Shown here piece by piece: positions 13,252 to 26,616 of a stretch of DNA of 64,000 nucleotides. The first letter of the stretch is position 1, and every line of letters begins with the position of its first letter. This stretch comes from Pithys albifrons albifrons (taxonomy: Eukaryota; Chordata; Aves; Passeriformes; Thamnophilidae). Under the pieces are notes generated by a model. The model made no database searches and had not been told where the DNA came from. It saw only the letters and a program-made list of their open reading frames with translations. The stretch covers positions 60,921,477 to 60,985,476 of the forward strand of contig NC_092497.1 in NCBI RefSeq assembly GCF_047495875.1. The letters run 5' to 3'. The position numbers were made by a program, and so were the translations under genes.

Positions 13252-13826
13252 GTCCCTGTGTATATATTCACCTATACCTGCTTCTGTGTGTGTGCATGCT
13301 ACGTACATACAGATGCTATTGCTTTCTAGCAATAAATATTTCACACTGAACCTTGAAAATTTAGGAGAGAGACCTCTTAGAACTGTCAAGCCAGCAGATG
13401 TAGGCTTATGAAATGCAGAACTGAGTACACCCATATACTTTTAGCATAATAAAATTTCTGTGCTTTAGTATGGCTTATCCAACCAAGGGCAAGGTATTCA
13501 AATGCATCTCTACTCTTTATGTTATCCTTGGATGTAAGTATGAAAACTTCCCATATTCTGTCAGGACATACATCTTCATAACAGCTGACACTTGGGAACA
13601 TGAAAATTTTAGTTTTGCCTTTCTGCTACTCATCCACTGATGACTTTCATTTACTGACCACCTCCTCCTACACATACTTTCCTCACTTTTAACCATTTAA
13701 TTATCCATGACAGAACTTATTTACTTATATGCAATACAGATTTAACATGACCCAAGTATCACATTAATATATTATTTTAATATCCTTCAGCCCACTGCTC
13801 TGGCATATTTACCATCACAGTCTTAC
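13105..13826 (-). other. EPB41L4A intron with (CA)n repeat
   Basis: Short intron of 722 nt. Its main feature is the dinucleotide repeat at 13196-13250. A more degenerate GT-rich stretch follows at about 13255-13310. Confidence 0.85.
13196..13250. repeat. (CA)n microsatellite, (GT)n in transcript sense
   Basis: A pure run of about 27 CA units. On the EPB41L4A transcript it reads (UG)n and lies about 92 nt upstream of the acceptor of exon 12991-13104. UG repeats near acceptors are known binding sites for TDP-43 and CELF-type splicing factors; an effect here is inference. Confidence 0.97.
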
Positions 13827-13910
13827 CTCTGTGGGCCATTCTCCTCCCATGGAGCACTTGATTTACTTCTTTGGGTTTCTGGACTGTTTTCATTTTTCAT
13901 CTTTTTAAAG
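13827..13910 (-). CDS. EPB41L4A: EPB41L4A exon, disordered tail
   Basis: This 84-nt exon (phase 2 at both ends) encodes FKKMKNENSPETQRSKSSAP then WEENGPQ. The WEENGPQ block matches EPB41L4A. The acceptor is atttag|C and the donor AG|GTAAGA. It is the first of five consecutive tail exons whose length is a multiple of three. Confidence 0.95.
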
Positions 13911-16836
13911 CTAAATAAAAGTACAGAAATGTATATATATTAAAACTCTTAATATACAATGACATTTTCTCTCACGCTGACCTCTTAACAAATAATCTCA
14001 GATGCGTATAAGCATTACAGAGACCCACCCTGTCATATAGTTAGTTGTCTGCTCTGTGATAGAGGGCAAACAGCTGCTATGTTGAAAAACATCTCATAGA
14101 AAGAGAGCTACTAAGGGGAAAAAAAAACCCAACCAAAAAAAGACCACAAAAAACAGCCCTGCAAGTTCATTATTATGGCAGCGCTGAGTCAGAAATATAG
14201 GAAATCTTGTCTCAGAATAAAGAAGGACAGACATTTAGGCAAGTCTAACAATAGGGCAAATACATTTTCACAGTTTTCCAAAATATGCAGTTAACAGATT
14301 ACTGAATCAGAGGCTTCATCTGCTTTTTATTTCATATAGCTGTTGATGCAACTTTCTGCTATGGATTTACTTAAACACCTCTTGAACATTGTTTTTTTTT
14401 AATTTTTGGCATAAATAGAACCTGGTAGTAATATGCTGCAGTACTTAACTATGGCATAAACAATTATTTATTTCAAAACTTGCACCTGATTCAAAATTTT
14501 CATCCTGTGTTCCTCACTATTTTTGTCATTACAGAAAGCAAAAAAAAAAAAAAAAAAGAAAGAAACCACCCACAAACAAAAAAATCCAACAAATAAAAAA
14601 CCCCAACAAAAAAAAAAAAAACAAACCACAAACCACCAAACCAGCAGTCCTATGAATGATGGTTCCATAATCACAACTCGACTCTGTATATTTTATATAC
14701 CTTTTTAACAATTGTCTAACCTCTTTTCCAAGTGAAAGAATCACAGGCTACATAATCTCTCCCAGTACAGGAATCACAACATACCTCTGATTATCCTTAT
14801 CATAATTACTCTACCATTTTTCACGTCTACTTCAACATGAGAGAGAAAAAGGTAAGGGGTGGTAGCTACTTGAAGAGTAAAAGGCCACAGGATCATAGGT
14901 TCCATGAGTAGAATATTCTTTTTCCCTCCCAAGTAAAGCCTTATGTTTTCTGTTTTTGCTAGAACTAGCAATGTGAAGGAGCTGATTTCACTGGTTGCTG
15001 AAAGGTGAAGTACCAGGACAGTCAAGGTAGTCACCCAGCTTGAGAGATATATCAGTGTTTGTAATCAGTCTCTTGTACGTATGGGAGACGGGGGGAGGGG
15101 GGAACATCAGAAGGCTCCAATTCTTCCTTTACTCCTGTAATTCTCACAGTGTCCACATTTACAACTTCTGATCCACCAATGCTCTTAGATTGCTGCTCCA
15201 AATGTTGGAAAGTGGCTTTTAGCTGAAGTGTGCTTTTGTACCTTGCCAGTGGCCAGGCATGCTTTTCCTGCATCACCATCTCTCTTTCCATGTGAACAAG
15301 CAGTTCACCAGATACAGAACTAGGCAGCCACATTAGTTTTCACTAAGGTCTTCAAGAAGTATTACTGACAGCAGCCCGGTACAGTCATTAATTCATCATA
15401 TCTTTACAAAGTGCAACTCAAGCAGAAAAAATAAAAGCTTTACAGTTGCTTACAGAAAGGAGGATATAAGCTGGAGTTCTTTGCCTGGAGCAGGAGGTGA
15501 CAGACTCAGCTTTATGAAGGAATCGTGGCTACTTAACTCACTAATCCACTTTTAACCTCAGCCTTTGGTTACTACAGGTCATTGAGTTAATCATTTAATT
15601 CTCACATAGTGAACAAAACAAAAAGCTACAGTAAGTCAGCAGGAGAAATTAAATTACACCTTATCAGGTAAATAATTTTCTTAATACTGCATCCATTAAT
15701 TATTGACTCATAAGTGCACACAATCTATTCCCAGGCTCAGAAATATATGCTTACTACAGACTAAGCAAGTAACTCAGGGAAATGTGTTTCACTCCTGTAT
15801 TGCAGAAAGCAATTGATTTTTCACAGCATGAAATACTGAACAATACTTCTATTGGACTTAAACAAATGTGAACACTTTTAAATCTCAGAAAAGAGAGAGA
15901 ACTTACCTAGGAGGTGAATTTAGCATTACATTCCTAGGTCATTATTCATTCGTAACAGATACTCACTATACAGACAGAAAGCTGGAGCATGGCAGCTCCT
16001 CAGATACTAGTCCAGGATACTAAGTCCAGGAATATCTCCAGGAATGCACTTGCAAAAGGTACTGAGATCACTCAAAGTACCTGAAAAGGTTAGGATCTGA
16101 ATTTCATGTGAGATTACAGTTGTTGGAGCTTTTTTATTATTTACTTTGAATTTATGCCATTTAGGCAGAAGCAACCAACAATATATCTCAACAGTGAATG
16201 AGACGTTAAACTACGAAAACTCAGCTTGTGAGAGCTGCTGAAAAACGCTTTGCAAACATGACTGACAATTAATGCAAGAATTACACAGGATGGAGCAAAC
16301 TACTGAACTGTAAAGGCTGCACAAATTTTGTGTGCTGGCTGTCACACACACTTAGCCTGGCAGACCTGAAGGGTGCTTTACGTGGGCAGGCAGAGACATG
16401 GAAAAAAACCAAACCAAATTCTAGAAGAAGAACAACTTCCAACACATTAATTTTTTTGGTCGAGGTGACTAACACTGTTTAAAACCATGACTCAGTAAGA
16501 AACTGCCTGTGGATTGCTTTTAAACCATCAGGATAAGAAACTAAACTCAGAAACCTTAAAGCTCTCATATTGAGAACCCCTCATTCTGTTTCTTTCTCTA
16601 CAACCTGCCTATCAAACCCTGTGTCACTTGAAATCCCTATTCCACATTCATCAGAAGATCAGAGGTTTATAAAACAAATTACTGGGCAACACTGTGTGAC
16701 TTTTATCAGTAGAAAATCAGATGGCCCTGAACTCAAAGGCAGGATAAACTGTTATTAATTATTACTAAATGTGTTCCACTATCCAATGAAATATGCAATC
16801 TCACACAAGCTGTAAGGAAACTGCTGATTTACATAC
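13911..16836 (-). other. EPB41L4A intron
   Basis: Intron of 2.9 kb. It carries A-rich low-complexity stretches (about 14117-14152 and 14530-14640). No gene or transposon is recognised. Confidence 0.7.
14530..14640. repeat. A/C-rich low-complexity tract
   Basis: Poly-A runs alternate with short C runs (AAAAAAAAAA, then CCACCCACAAACAAA-like units). Open frames of about 60-70 codons on both strands here are by-products of the biased composition. Confidence 0.85.
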
Positions 16837-16918
16837 CTTTTCACTGGAGAAGGTGCAATAATTTTGGTAGTTCCTTCATTTTCCCCATTTGTTGTAATCT
16901 GGCTCATGTTTTTAGAAC
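16837..16918 (-). CDS. EPB41L4A: EPB41L4A exon, linker after the FA region
   Basis: This 82-nt exon encodes GSKNMSQITTNGENEGTTKI then IAPSPVK. The NGENEGT-KIIAPSPVK block matches the linker of EPB41L4A, while the start of the exon is more divergent. The acceptor is tttttcag|GT and the donor AG|GTATGT. It starts in phase 1 and ends in phase 2. Confidence 0.94.
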
Positions 16919-19900
16919 CTGAAAAAAGCCAAAAACAGAACAGTACTGTAGCATAAACTCTGAACACACCTATACAGCATAATTACCTACCGAACACAGA
17001 ACAGCATGAGAAATAAAATGGCACACAAGATATCTGGGGTATGATCTACTTGCTAAGTGTGCATAAGGATCACACTTTTGTGTTTTATCCCTACTTCTAG
17101 TTGCATCAGATCACAAGAAAGTTTAACATGGGGTACATTCATTACTCTTCCATTCTTCCCTTATGACAAGGAAGTCTGAAGTTGTTTTTCTCAAAGGGAT
17201 ACTATGCCATAAACAGAAGGGAATTCCCCCTCAGCCATCAATGAGAAGGAAGGTATGAGGAGAATATAGGTTTGTTCCTACTGATGCTATGATATCATTT
17301 CCCAAAAACTCATTCTCTGACCTCTAAAAACAGAAGTATGCCTACAGTCAAAAATGACAAACAAATAAATATAAAGCAGATAAGAACAGGAAGCAGAAAG
17401 TTCCAACCTTTCAGGAAGGTACTGGTAGTAAAATGAAAATTAATTAGGTCAAAGAGTTAAACTACAAGAATGTCTCAGAGCTTCTTACTGCATTTTTTTC
17501 CATCCAGATACATTGAGCTTGCCCTTCCTAGGTCATCAAATCCATAAGATAAAATAATTCACTCTAATAGCTTGGGCCACAAAATTATTGAAATCAGCAA
17601 AGATATGACTTTTTCGAACAGAAGAATTTCAGTACTTCACATGTTAATGTGCAAGGTAGCTTTCAATTAAGCCCCTCAAAGTGCTTCTAACTTAATGGAG
17701 CAATAAGAACACATTCTCCAAAACATATCATAGCAACGAAACAACTTCCAGAAAAACAGTCATTAGTCTAATGATATAAAAGTAATAGACATGCCTAGAG
17801 CCGACCCTTTGCCATGTTTGGCAATAGCCTTCCCATCCTGATGACACCCAGCCCTCTCTGGGTTATGAGATGCAGGGTCAGGGCACCCCAGTGCAAAAAC
17901 CTGTGATGCCTTTGCAACTCCTTCAGTGCCCTGCACAATGGCTGGTGCTGCAGAGCTCCACGGAGTACCTCAGCTTTTGGAGCAGCCAGCACTAGTAAGT
18001 CCTCAAAAAAGAAGCAGCTGGTTCACACTGCTGATCTCCACTCTATTATTTTAACAAGTACTTACTTGAGGGAAAACCAAGGGGAAGACAGCCATACCAG
18101 TGACTATCACACACAGGCATAATCTACCCAGAAACACAAAATAGGTTTCTAACTGAGACAAGGTCTCATATTACCTGTGCTCGGTGTCACTGCTACACAC
18201 AAATACGTTAGACTTCATTTTATAAAAAAAAGAAAACTTTTGCTCTACAATTCTTTTGTACAAATAACCAGCTTGACCAGCAGCTTTCTGTCCACACTTA
18301 CAGAAACTGAAGTAATTGTCTTTAAGCGTGTTTCACCTCGTGTACCTTTTATTAATGACAGTACTGTTCTACCAGCTTGTACCTCTGTATGATATAGACT
18401 ACTTAATATAAAAGAACAGACTCCAGAAAAACTGTCCAAGCACTAACACCACTGAGTAACTTATCTATATCACTGTTTCTTGCATGCCAAGGTAATAGGT
18501 CTCTCAAAAATACCTTAGATAATCAGAAATCTTGAGCATCTCACTTGTAGCAGGTTTTCCTGGTTGTTTACCTTTGGTCAGATAAGGTACTCTCAGTATT
18601 GTCTGCACTGAACTTTCCCAATAAGGTGAATGTACACACTTTGACTCCTTTTACAGCCATCTTGGTGCTGATTTGTACATTCAATTCAAGCAGATTATTA
18701 CATTTTTAAAAACTCAAGTGCCCAAAACGATAACAAGCCAATCAAGCTGATTAGCTTGTCATGCCTGTTTCTTATCAACTAAAGCCATTTAACTGACATT
18801 ATCTGGAAGTAGTGTTTGTAAACCTAGTCATGAGAGCAGAAGGTGGTGGGATCAAATGGAAAACATGCAGTAAAAGCTCATGCTTTGCACCGTGTGCTAC
18901 TAAGAGTCTGTAAAAATGAATGAACTTCCATATGTCTACATTAGCACAGTCTACACTGTAGTAATGTTTATTTTTCATATCAGTTTCGAAGCCTGTAGCC
19001 TCAAGGGTTTGTGTATCTAAAACTCCATGCATGAAATGCAGAAGCTGTCAAATCCATCCTTTTAAAAACCAGGGATTTAAATAAAATTTTAAAGGGTAAA
19101 GCTCAAGGTAAATAAACAAATGGATGTAACCATCCAAAGAGGCACTTTCTAAAAATTTAATTTTCAAACCCAATCTCATAATTTTCTGGGAAAGTATCTG
19201 TGACTTTGACTTTGCCAGACCAACAGTTCTACCTACTATGACTAAGGCTGGTGAAGCAGGGTAGTGACAGGCATCTGTGGCACTACATGAGTTAGTCAGA
19301 GCGGGGACTGTGACCGCCTGTGATTGCTTAGGGATTATGACAATACAGACACTACTGTGATTGCAACCACACCCAATTCTCCACCTGGCTTTTAAATCAG
19401 AGTGGCAGCACTTATTTTAGATCAGTTTATACAACTACCCACAGTGCAAGGCAGGGGCAAACCAAGTCCTCAGCTCCCAAACAACAACAAACCCTAAGTA
19501 ATGTGTTTTCCACCACTCTAGAAACTCAGACCCATGGCAAAAGGTCTGGTCACATCAATGTTTGTCCTGAGAGGATGTTCCCAAGGAGCTTTTCATGTCC
19601 AGCATTGATCCAAAAAAATAACGAATGCTTTCACCCTATGCACTGTTGGGAAAGCTGAACATTATCAGTCTTGCACTAAGAGGGAAAGGCACAATAATGA
19701 GACATCCTGTTCTATGTTTGAGTTTATGATTTGCAGTTACGGCAAAATGTAATTGTAATTCTGTAATGTTCAGCTGACATGGGGAGACTAAGTTACACAT
19801 ATTTCATTTATAAGACCTTACAGAACAAAACAAAAAATCATTCTCTAACTGAACACCAACTTGAATATCAGCCTGAATATACAGCAAATAAAACTCACCC

Positions 19901-22900
19901 ACTAATATAAAACCGTAGTCTAAAACTAATATTAAAGCACAACTACTGACATTTCCTGATCTGATTTTTCTACCAACCCTAGAACAACTGAGATAGGAAA
20001 TGTATTAAGCAAGTGACAAAACGGGGGTTACTGCATTTTAAACCACTGTAATCTGGATTCTAGGATAATAATCTGCTATGATAAAGCCAAACTGTCTGCT
20101 CTGTCTGTCCTACCAGGGGAAGCAATCAAGAGCAATGGTGTTTATAAAAGAAAGATAGTTTCTCTCTGTTCACAGTATTCAATCTCTCTGTTAAAGCACA
20201 AATATTTTTACTGAAAATACAAATAATATTTTTTATCATGGTCTTGGCACCTGCTCCAACTCTTAACCCAGAGTTCACCAAGATGGCTGCAGTTCTAAAG
20301 ACTTCAGCATACTTTATGGACCAATGAGACAAGAAAACACAATTGTTCAGCTCTGCAAAAGATACCTAATTCTCTACCTTCAGGTGACAGAAAGAAAAAT
20401 TTATAAAAAGTGCAACCTGTGTAACTGTTTATAACACCAGAACATGTACACCAAAAGAAGAAAGAAGGGAAAAGACTTTAATGAGATGCCAGAGGCTGGA
20501 GGGTTTAGCACTTCACACACATTTATACAATGGAGGTAATGCCAACTGCATATGCTACAGTCATACGTCTCTAATCATCCCCAAAACCATGGCTGTGCTG
20601 GTCCCTTTACTGGAACCAACATATAAAAAAAGATAAAAAACAAAAGGCTAACTGATCTGACTGCAGAAAGAAAGCCTTTGATACACTTCACTTTGCAGTC
20701 TTAAGAAAATTAAAAAAAAAAAGTAAAGAAGCAGGTGAGGAAAGATGCTGACCTTAGAGAAGATGGAAGAAAGTTACTGCAAAAGAGCTATTCATAAGGT
20801 GTTACTGGATTTGGGGAAAAAAAATGGAACTCTGATTTTAATTCCATAAAACCAAATTATAAGCCATGTTGGATCCTAATTTAAGTGGCATTTCACAGAA
20901 AACGCCTCAAGAAATATGTAATACCAGCAAACGAAAAACATCCTGTTTAAAATGTTGAACAGGGCATATTTGATCCTGTTACCCCATACCAGAAACAGAA
21001 CATCAAGAATAAAGGACTAACCATCAGTGGTATCCCTCGGCATCACCTCATTATGCAAAAGGAATATTTCTTTTAAAAAGAAATGTCATTTTATTCCCTG
21101 AAACATTTTAGTCAAGGAAGTTTCTACATAACTCATAAACCTTATTACACAAACAGGGTCATTTCCAAGATAAAAATGAGTCTGTAAAACAAAACTTATA
21201 TTGGGTTAATATATTTAAGCAAATGATGTTTAAATTACATCAAAGAGTCTTGATTTATTGTGTGAAATAGACCTCGCTATATCCAAAAACAACTTTAGGT
21301 GGAAAGGGGAGGATTTATCCTAGCGACATGTAATAGATTGTCACATGTATCCTGACAAAGGGAAGGGAAGTAGCACTCATCTTCATTCAGCTTCTGAAAG
21401 TCTTTTTAAATGGGGAAAGTACTCAGTATTTATCACTGTGAATAGCCAAAGTGAAAAAAAATAAAAGGAAAAAATATGCTCATTTATAGTGTAAGATGGA
21501 ATTTCACTGACACAGCTGTCTTCACCTAGCCCATATTTTGAGTGATAAATGAAATAAATTTATTTAACATTAATACCATTTGAGGTAATGCACCTGCCCT
21601 GGTGGAAAATTACTGCACACTTGGAACACATGGCTAATCAATTAAGTTGAATTAAAAGCTAAACACCCAGATGGATGATAGAGATAACACAACTACATAC
21701 AAGTTAAATGGTGACAAACCACCTTTTTTTTTTAAGTGAAACAAAGTATTGAAATCTACCAAAAGAGCAGAGAATTCTGCATCATGTTACATCAGTAGAA
21801 GAGGTTATGGGAAGGTTTCACTTTCCATCACAATTCCAGTCAAAGAGACTGGGAAAAAAAATTAACAAGCTCAACACAGAGAAAAGCACAACATCCTTTT
21901 GGCAACACAGACCGCCTTTTGCTGCCTGTGCTCAGGAAACATTATTTTCAATTAAGAACTGCGTTTTACCTGACAACTTCACCTCTGAATAGCCACACAT
22001 ATTTTCTGCACAACAGAATGGGGGACTAATGGGATGGGAAATGCTGTTTGGTTTGAGCTTCTGCCCTAAGAATGGGACAGTCCTGCTGAACAAAGTCTAA
22101 GTTACTAGGTTTAAGGCTAAGTGGCTTCTCGTCCTCTCAGGCACTCACAACTGCAGATACACGAAAAGATACCAGAATCAGAAAGAAATGCAATCCTTCT
22201 CTTTTTAGACTAATCTAAATAAAATAAAATATTTTTTTAAAAAATATGTTGTAAACTGTCTCTATTTTCCAAGGCTATATTTTAATTATGTTACATTTCA
22301 AAACCCACTGCAGCTGAAAGGCAAAATACACCAGCTTTGTGTTCGAGTCAAAAGACAGCATCCAGAATAAGCATAGGAGGGTTCCAGATGTCTACTCTTT
22401 TTTGAAAAATAGATTCTGAAAAGTTTATAGTGTGTATTAAACCCTGATAAAGAGAAATCCTGTTCACATTTTAATGCCCAGGGAAGATTCTTCTCAAACA
22501 GGTAACACATACACACTTAACTCCATGCACAAATTCAACTGAAATTTCAGTGCCTTCTGTTGCAGATGAAGCTGAGCCTACACACATAAACACATGCAGA
22601 ACTGGAGCTTGACATCTCTATTACTAAATTTCAGGAAACATCCGTAATTCTGGGCATGACTCCTGTGATACATTCTTAATCATACACACTTCCTCTAACA
22701 CCCTGTAAAAACTTCCAGCTTCCCCTGACATCTTCAGCATGGAAAATAGCTTTCCAGCTCATGCTTCTGAAGCATGTTAAAACTGCTGAGGGCATGGCAC
22801 TAACTTCTGTTCCCCTTATTATCAAAATAACGGCATACAGCCCTTGAACTGATAAGAGGATGTACAAGAGAGATACCTTGGGTCAAGCAGTCTGAACAAT

Positions 22901-23239
22901 GGGATACTAACCCAGATACACAGGTATAAAATTGTTTTGTGACACACAGGACTCCTGAAAAGAAACATGTTCTCACTGTCTCGTTTCAAACTTTCTTTCA
23001 GCCTTTGCATTAGACCTACACACATGGGACTTTGTCATCTTTAAGCCACAGAAACTCTTTTACTGAAGTTTTTATACTCTGTTAGGTTTAGATATAAACA
23101 CTGACCTAAGGCAAAAGACGAAATCCATTCTGAGAGTAAGAGACCCCTAAGGATACTACAGCAGTTCTGAGTCACCTCTTGGTATGAAGCTGAGATCAAA
23201 GAAGACATCTCCCCACAGGCTCAGCAGGGAAGGCCTTAC
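16919..23239 (-). other. EPB41L4A intron
   Basis: Intron of 6.3 kb, AT-rich. A slightly GC-richer patch at about 17795-17990 is not recognised. I see no transposon, exon or RNA gene. Confidence 0.65.
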
Positions 23240-23352
23240 CTGTCTGTTGTGTTCTTTTGGGGTAAGTCTTGCTGCGACTTCTTTCAATGCACTGGTCAGG
23301 CCGTGGGAGCTGCACTGAAGGGTCTCTGGTCATTCTCAAAGATGTTTTGCCA
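23240..23352 (-). CDS. EPB41L4A: EPB41L4A exon, FERM-adjacent region
   Basis: This 113-nt exon encodes SGKTSLRMTRDPSVQLPRPD followed by a basic segment (ERSRSKTYPKR). It continues the FA motif family (YSGRTxxQ). The acceptor is ttcaag|T and the donor ACAG|GTAAGG. It is not a multiple of three, but together with the next 82-nt exon it makes 195 nt in frame, so the two could only be skipped as a pair without a frameshift. The provirus lies in the intron upstream of it. Confidence 0.95.
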
Positions 23353-25862
23353 CTTGAAAACAGAAAAAACACCATGGGAAAAGACTTGTAAAAGTTATCA
23401 AAGAAATAGACTGAAAAAAGCTACATGGGGTTTGGGTAGCAAGTTTGTTAACTTTTCGCTTCTCATCCCAGCTCTGGTACTGCTGAGTAGCGCTACCATG
23501 AATTTCAGTTTGAACAAGTCATTGGCAAAATCGCCAACAGATTTTGCCAACCTGCTCTATATTTGGCATTTTCAAGCGGAGTCAAGCCACTAAACCAAAA
23601 GTTGTTATGAATAGGTTAAAATAGCATGACCTTTGCTAACTTAGAATATTCTAACATATGACTTCCTTAACTAATTTGATTTCTTCCTGAATTCTTTCTA
23701 TAAGTTTTCATCTCAGGAAAACATATCTTGAATATTTTTCAGTCCCAGTCAGTAAGGGACTACTTCTCTGCCACATGGAACAGCAATCTCAAAGACTGCA
23801 AAACCTGTAATAAAGGACTCTCGCTAGCCCAGACTCAAATTGCAATAAATTGAGTAAACGTCATGATTCCCATCTCCAGTAAGGCTCTTCTTCACTGCAC
23901 AATTTAAATAAGCTATTAAGTTTAAATAAATTCCTGTATGCACATTCTAATGTCCCTCTCCAAGTGACTAAGCAGAATATAGTGTTCATCACAAAAATGT
24001 AAAACAGATCTCTTACTACACAAGAGAAGTAAGTTTTACTATTAACTCCCATAACACCTGCAGTTTCACGATTTTGAAGTAAAAGGTACTGTACTAGAAA
24101 GTACCAAGCAGCTCTATAGGTATTACACATGTAGAATTTCTGAGTGAACAGACTGCTTTAAATAGTGATTGTATTTTCACCAATAGCCCTACACGGATAG
24201 TCAGCACTGAAGAACTTTTATATTCTCAAAATTGTAAAAGAATTAAAGGACAAAAAAGTACCAAATTTTAACACTACCTCACAGTAATGCTTTTTTAAAT
24301 ATATATTCCCTTTAAAGGCTGCTCCCAAATTTGTCATTAAACACTTCTGCTCAACTTTCAAGTTTCACAACCATAACAGTCTTAAAAATAGCAAAAGCAG
24401 TTTTAACAAAACACCTGGGAACAAGACCTTCCACTCCCACTAACACCTCCAAAGTATCTGATCTTAAGACAAGGAAATTGCTTTCCTCGAAACTGTCATG
24501 TCATGAGAAGTACCTAAAAGATTAAAAAAAAAAAAGCCCAAATGAAAAAGAAAGCTAAAAAACAACCAAATGATAGTATTATGACACATACACAGACAAG
24601 TGGTGCAATTACAGTTTCTGCTTTAAGCTAATGACATGCATAGGTACAGAACACTGTTACTGCTTTTGGTGCAGCAACAGAAATGAAAGGCAAAGAGTGA
24701 AGACAGTCAAAGCTGATGGATATGCAAAGCAAAGATAAGACTCTCGAAGCACATGAAAATGTTGTAACTGCTGCACTGAATTCTAAGAAGAGAGTTCATG
24801 TCAATCACCAATTATTGATCACTATTTCTCATTAACAGTCTGCATGTTCTAGAACATCCACTCAGGTCACAGGGACTCCACAAGAAATCACTGCAGCAAT
24901 ACAGGGAAGACTTCATACTACAAGGGAAATACATACTTAAATGTTTTTAGATAAAACTAACATTATAAACACGGCTGTCAGTAATGACCATCATTCCAGA
25001 ATGGCAAGCCACACTACAGGTCACCCTGTAAACTTATTTAAAAAGTAAGATGATCTGCAGTGCACCACCAACAGCAATAGCTCAGACATAGCTGCCTCAT
25101 GGCACACTTTTTTTTTTTTAAGTTGATTGGAAAGTTCTTGTCAGTACAAAGCTTTTTCCTTCCCAGCACCAGTGTCCTGCTCCAATCTGTTGAAATCGTC
25201 CAACAGAGAAAGCTCATCTGCAGTGCTCCAATGAACTCCTATCCACTGTCACAGGTGGGGTAACACAAGTCAGGATCCAACCAGAAATCCAGAAGGCTGT
25301 ACAATTATTCTCCTGTTACCTAAAGTAAGAGGAAGCTGAATCATGCCAGATAATGTGGCAACCCAAATAATTTGGATTATGAAATACATTGGAGAAGACG
25401 GGACAGAAACATACCAGTGATCCTGTCTGAAGATAGTCCAGATTCAGTCACATGAGCTTAGACTCAGAGCTGGTATTACAAGCAGGACCTTACATCCAAG
25501 GGTAACAGCTGACTATGAATTCTGATTGACTGTGAACAAGTGTAACAGAGCTACTGTCATACACAGCTATTAGTACCTACCGCACATACTAACTGCAATC
25601 CAGGAGCTGCTGGAGAAATAGTGGGTTACGGTTTCCTTGCTTTCAGAAAAGTCTTCCTAAAAGGCAGTGACAAAGAACTGCCTAACTAATGATTATCAAT
25701 CTTAATATGACCCATGTATTTCTTGTGTGACAGTGGAAAAAGTGCTCCCCATAGTTTCTTCATCTGAAGTTCGCAGTATCTTTCAAGGCTTATAGCCTTG
25801 AAAATTTATCCAATTTTTCCACCTATTCTAATCAGAAAAGATAGACTGTCATTTTGGTATTC

Positions 25863-25867
25863 CCCAG
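25863..25867. repeat. Target site duplication, left copy (CCCAG)
   Basis: CCCAG directly precedes the TG of the 5' LTR and recurs at 32246-32250 directly after the CA of the 3' LTR. Five bp is within the range known for retroviral integrases. The sixth base outside does not match (C on the left, A on the right). Confidence 0.85.
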
Positions 25868-26555
25868 TGTTGTAGTTTGGGATTATTATGTAAATTCTCT
25901 CCCCTGCCACTTAACTGCCCAGGCCAGCGGTTAACAAAAGAAGCAGTTAACTGTGATCGCTGGGGTGGGGGCAGGTTTGTCTCTTTTGGTTTTTTTTTGG
26001 ATATTTCTCCTCAGTCTTGGCTCGGCGGAACGGGGGAGTGGGGGCTCGAAGGAGGCAGGCTGCCCTGCTGGTTACTGCTGGGGTTTTCCCTGGCTGTCTT
26101 GCCGCTGCCTACTTCGGACGGCTGTTTTCCTGCCGTGCTGCTGCCTGCCTTGGATTTGCTGCTGGTTGCTCGTACCTTTCTGCTTCTTGGACGGGGAACA
26201 CAGGGGGAAGAGACTGAGTCCATCTGAAAGCCCACTGCTCGTCTGTTTCGCTGGAGAGGGACTGAAACTCACTCTGCAGCCAGCCGGGTTGTGACAAGGA
26301 CACTTAAGTATAACCTTTTCTCCCGGAGGAAAACCTGCTGGGTTTTGTTCTTGTTTTTTTTTTCTCTCTTACGGTGTTGGGGAAGTGGGTTGCACTAGTC
26401 TGTTTACATATATATATATATATATATAGCAGTTATCCTTCTTGTATTAAAATTCCTTTTCTTAAATTTGATAAAGAGTGGTGTGATTATTGTGGAGGAG
26501 GCCCCTCCCCTGCTTGTGGGTAAAACATTTTGGTTTTTCCCCTCAAACCGAGACA
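25868..26555 (+). mobile_element. 5' LTR of the provirus (688 bp)
   Basis: Starts TGTTGTAGTTTGGG and ends CGAGACA. It is fixed by comparison with 31555-32245: the two copies agree except for T10 versus T11 at about 26353 and (TA)10 versus (TA)11 at about 26409. Candidate signals are a TATAAC at 26309-26314 and an ATTAAA polyadenylation signal at 26446-26451 followed by GT-rich sequence; these are inferred. The middle is GC-rich with several CpGs still intact, consistent with youth. Open frames of up to 116 codons in both LTRs have no recognisable product. Confidence 0.96.
26409..26428. repeat. (TA)10 in the 5' LTR
   Basis: Ten TA units here against eleven in the 3' LTR. Together with one T in a poly-T run this is the only difference seen between the LTRs, and both are slippage-prone sites. 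Confidence 0.93.
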
Positions 26556-26560
26556 TTTCT

Positions 26561-26578
26561 TGGCGCCCAACGTGTGGC
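26561..26578 (+). other. Primer binding site, tRNA-Lys type
   Basis: TGGCGCCCAACGTGTGGC lies 5 nt after the 5' LTR. It matches the complement of the tRNA-Lys1,2 3' end as I recall it, with one mismatch (T for G at position 15). ERV-L was named for a leucine primer, so a lysine primer with an ERV-L-like Pol is notable. Confidence 0.85.
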
Positions 26579-26616
26579 TTGTAAACAAAGAAGGATAACT
26601 GCTATTTTGTGGCACC

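Noticed and set aside
12987..13434. Frames rich in Val-Cys across the CA repeat
   Set aside because: They are translations of the (GT)n microsatellite. Only the real exon 12991-13104 within the region was kept.
25877..26227. 116-codon and overlapping frames in the 5' LTR (repeated in the 3' LTR at 31564-31914) as an accessory gene
   Set aside because: They are identical in both LTRs because the LTRs are identical, overlap in three frames of GC-rich sequence, and show no recognisable domain.
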